This document shows, in pieces, positions 60,801 to 64,000 of a DNA stretch of 64,000 nt; position 1 is the stretch's first letter; the number at the start of each line of letters is the position of its first letter. Below the pieces are notes generated by a model. The model did not search any database. It worked only from the letters and a program-made list of their open reading frames with translations, and was not told where the DNA came from. The position numbers were made by a program, and so were the translations under genes. The stretch is taken from contig NC_092576.1 in assembly GCF_037975245.1 (NCBI RefSeq), positions 2,537,501 to 2,601,500 of the forward strand. The letters run 5' to 3'. Origin of the DNA: Apostichopus japonicus. Lineage: Eukaryota > Echinodermata > Holothuroidea > Aspidochirotida > Stichopodidae.

Positions 60801-61199
60801 TACATGTAGCAACCTACAGGTACAACTATACCTAAGTAAAAGAGTGAATCTTGTACCGATAAATAAGCTTTATGTAACATTTCTGCTCAGTAGCTTTAAT
60901 GAAGACATGGCAATAGCTAGTTCTTCTTTATACAAGTTCACTTTACGGTGGCAACGCTTGTAACCATTTACTATTTAATTAATTATTATATTGTAATATA
61001 TTTTTTATTTGTTTTAAATAGAAGACGCAAAGGAAATAAGATATGACAAATAGGCATTGTCCATGCTTAACCAAATTGAAAAGAAATTTCTGATTTTGGT
61101 CTTATTTGACAGTTTATTTAAGGAACTGCTTAACAGTATTATCAACTTCCGGTAACACCATAGATTCTTATGAAAAATTTAAATCTGTAATACATATGT

Positions 61200-61740
<541 letters not shown>

Positions 61741-62196
61741 ACCAATGTAATGGACAGGAATATCAGTTATTTACAGCGAAATAACATGAATATACTTGTA
61801 CCTTCTGCAGCGTGGTTGGGTGAGGGTTACGCGGGAGTAGTGGTGACAGTACTTGTTCACGAAACACTTACATAAAACGTGTACATTAATTTCAAGGAGG
61901 GGGTTGTTAGGCAGTGAATGAAGCACCTCCTACTTGGATCAACATATTTATTATTCCGGAAATTATTGCCAGGAAGTAAACTGCTTTAATCCATAACCTC
62001 ACACCAGTGAAGAGCCGCCACAAGTATGTGTCTCTGCACTGGTGTGGGAATCTTATATATTGAAATGATAAAGGCAACTATTATGCATAGACTTTTTATT
62101 CTCAACGGATAGCAGTGATTTTTAATTGTCTACGATATAATGAAATTATTTCCAGTGAACCTATATGCGTGATGACAACACACATTTGTTACTTAC

Positions 62197-62294
62197 AGGG
62201 AAAAAACTCTCAAAATCCTTATTCAGTAGCCAGCGGCCAGACTGGAGGTCCAGAAGATAGTGGCGTTTATTAGATCCGTAAGGATACCAGCAAA
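62197..62294 (-). CDS. 98-nt coding exon with LLDLQSGRW motif, copy B
   Basis: Minus strand: acceptor CCTTTTACAG, split codon, then 32 codons including RHYLLDLQSGRWLLNKDF, donor GTAAGT. It differs from 5574-5671 mainly in the first third (WYPYGSNK versus WLPYKRDE) and is nearly unchanged in the LLDLQSGRWLLN part. The unequal divergence along the exon suggests constraint on the second part. The next upstream exon and the NACHT exon of this gene copy would lie beyond the right window edge. Confidence 0.72.
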
Positions 62295-62567
62295 CTGTAA
62301 AAGGGATAGAACACAAGACTCTGGAAAATTGGAAAGTTGAAAACTTGACTCCGAGTCCTAATTGAGACTGAACTTATAGTTACACCTTTGGACCCCCCCC
62401 CCCCCGTCACTCCCGTTAAATAGTCCAAATCAATAAAAAAAAAAGGGAAACTTTACACTGCTTGAATGTGATAATATATTTATAATATGTGATAAACGAA
62501 TAAAGAAGCGTGATTACAATATGGTTCTTTATTTGCCTCAAGCATTTACCTTTATAGTAACTCCGCA

Positions 62568-64000
62568 ATGAGGTCAGGAATAATTTTGGATAAAGATTAT
62601 GTTCCTAGTGGAGGCGATTATAGGCGTTTTGAAAGCAAGAAAAGTGATGGTCATAGTTCTAACTTTAGGAGGCATTCTAAGGTACATAGTTTCAGGGATA
62701 AGCTGAAGATTGTCTTTACCAATACTAGAAGTATTCGTAAAAATTTTGCTGAATTTACTGTGCTTCTTGAGGATCTGAAACCGGATGTGTTTGGTATCAC
62801 CGAATCTTGGTTAAGGGAGGATATTGATAGTGCTGAGGTTTCTCACCCGGGGTATGTTGTGTATCGTCAGGACAGAAGACTCATAATGGGGTTGGTGGGG
62901 GAGTTTTACTGTATGTTAGGGATGACATTGTAAGTGTTGAGAAATCTCAGTTGCAAGGGGCTTTTGTTAATTCTGTCTGGTGCGAGTTGTCCACAAACAA
63001 CTCCAAGAGGTCCAGGGACGTTATCACTGTGGGTGTTGTTTACCGCTCTCCTAACAGCAGCGATGATAATGATGTCGTGCTGTTTGATTCAATTAGAAAG
63101 GCTGCTAAAGGTGATGTTGTTATAATGGGCGACTTTAATTTTCCTTAAATTAATTGGATAGATGGTTCTAGTAGTAGGAAGGGTAGTAATTTTCTAGATG
63201 TTGTGCAAGATTGCTTTTTACATCAACATGTTACTTTCCCTTCTAGGGGGGATAACATCTTGGATCTTGTGTTTAGTTCTGATCCAAGCAATGTTGTTGG
63301 TTTGACGGGTTTAAGAAAACTTGGAACTAGTGATTATGATATACTAGCTTTTGATGTTGTTTGCAAAGTCTTAAATTCTGTTAGCAATGAAAAAGTCCCT
63401 GATTTTTCGAGATCAGATACAGAGGCAATTGGAACTTTACCAAATGGTACAGATTGGATTAATTTGTTTAGAGATATGAGTTCTTCTCAGTCTTGGATTT
63501 GTTTTGCTGATAAATTAAAGGTCATTATAGAAAATCATGTTCCGTGGAAGAATCGGCGTCGTAAAAGCAGTATGCCTCACTGGATGAATAAGAGAGTTAG
63601 ATGTGCAATTAGGCAAAAACGTAGAATGTGGAAGTTGTTTAGGAGGACTAAATCTGAATCACTTTTGGCCAAGTTTAAAATTCATCAGCTGAAGGTAGAA
63701 TGCTTAGTCTCTGATCCAAAATTGAATTTCGAAAAAAACATTGCCCTAAAAATTAAGGATAACCCAAAGGCCTTCTTTTCTTATGTCAGGTCAAAGCAGA
63801 AAGTTAAAGATGCAATTGTTTCTCTTAGGGCACCACAGGCTGATAATATAGTTACTGATAGTCAGGATCTTGCAGATCTTTTGAACAACTATTTTGTGTC
63901 GGTTTTCACAAGGGAAGATACGAGTAGTATTCCAGATTTTCAGGGGGCAGTGATAGGCCTAAACTGGATACGGTCTTATTTTCGGATGAGGTTGTCTTAA
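62568..64000 (+). mobile_element. Disrupted CR1/jockey-like LINE, 5' part (cut by window)
   Basis: The plus strand encodes the apurinic-type endonuclease of a non-LTR retrotransposon: LKIVFTNTRSIRKNF and PDVFGITESWLRED near 62702-62820, MGDFNFP near 63127-63146, and GTSDYDILAFDV near 63325-63358. These are followed by the linker region that precedes reverse transcriptase (PHWMNKRVRCAIRQKRRMWK, NPKAFFSYVRSK). It is broken by a frameshift near 62885, an in-frame TAA at 63146-63148 just after the GDFNFP motif, and a second frameshift near 63950. The polymerase part would lie beyond the window. It is antisense to the NLR exons and begins about 270 bp after the end of the copy B exon. Confidence 0.82.

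Overview
This is an AT-rich, intron-dominated animal nuclear window. It has no bacterial operon structure: long ORFs are absent, coding sequence occurs as short exons between GT and AG splice signals, and the gaps are full of microsatellites, minisatellites, MITE-like elements, hAT elements and LINE fragments. The protein signal is an NLR (NACHT-type NTPase) immune-receptor locus on the minus strand, of the expanded kind found in echinoderms, amphioxus and cnidarians. Frequent TAGGCCTA-type words and the NLR style make an echinoderm-like marine invertebrate the best guess. The class (for example sea cucumber) is inference only.

Layout, read along the minus strand (right to left). At 62.3-60.2 kb lie two small exons of an upstream gene copy. 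At 52.3 kb lies a further phase-compatible exon. At 42.8-42.4 kb lies a possible first exon with an N-myristoylation-like start. At 41.5-39.96 kb lies the large NACHT exon with Walker A and B motifs. An LRR-type exon follows at 27.3-27.1 kb. Three linked exons at 17.67, 17.0 and 15.56 kb end in a second LRR-type exon. Two exons at 5.67 and 5.0 kb duplicate those at 62.3 and 60.2 kb. The first 5.7 kb of the window and 55.27-62.35 kb are diverged copies of one segment in the same orientation. I read this as two NLR gene copies in tandem with a period of about 55-57 kb: one holding the NACHT exon at 41 kb, the other entering from the right edge.

Mobile DNA: 19.5-38 kb is a nest of short hAT-type elements, several with clear 8-bp target-site duplications and several sharing one core block despite different termini. 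A 6.5-kb element with CACTCTAAAAACA-type terminal inverted repeats lies at 20.5-27.0 kb and contains a ~76-bp tandem array. A 5'-truncated LINE (14.6-15.3 kb) begins just after the splice donor of an LRR exon. A disrupted CR1/jockey-like LINE runs off the right edge (62.57-64.0 kb). There are tRNA-derived SINE-like units at 43.2 and 52.6 kb, a decayed THAP domain at 6.6 kb, and a large inverted repeat at 46.5-48.9 kb.

Tandem repeats: a 27-bp minisatellite (38.0-39.2 kb), a long (ATA)n tract beside an LRR exon (15.57-15.75 kb), long (TA)n tracts, and a GC-rich repeat at 58.4-58.7 kb. No functional tRNA, rRNA, CRISPR array or autonomous intact transposase was seen. Intergenic and intronic stretches with nothing recognisable are listed as such.
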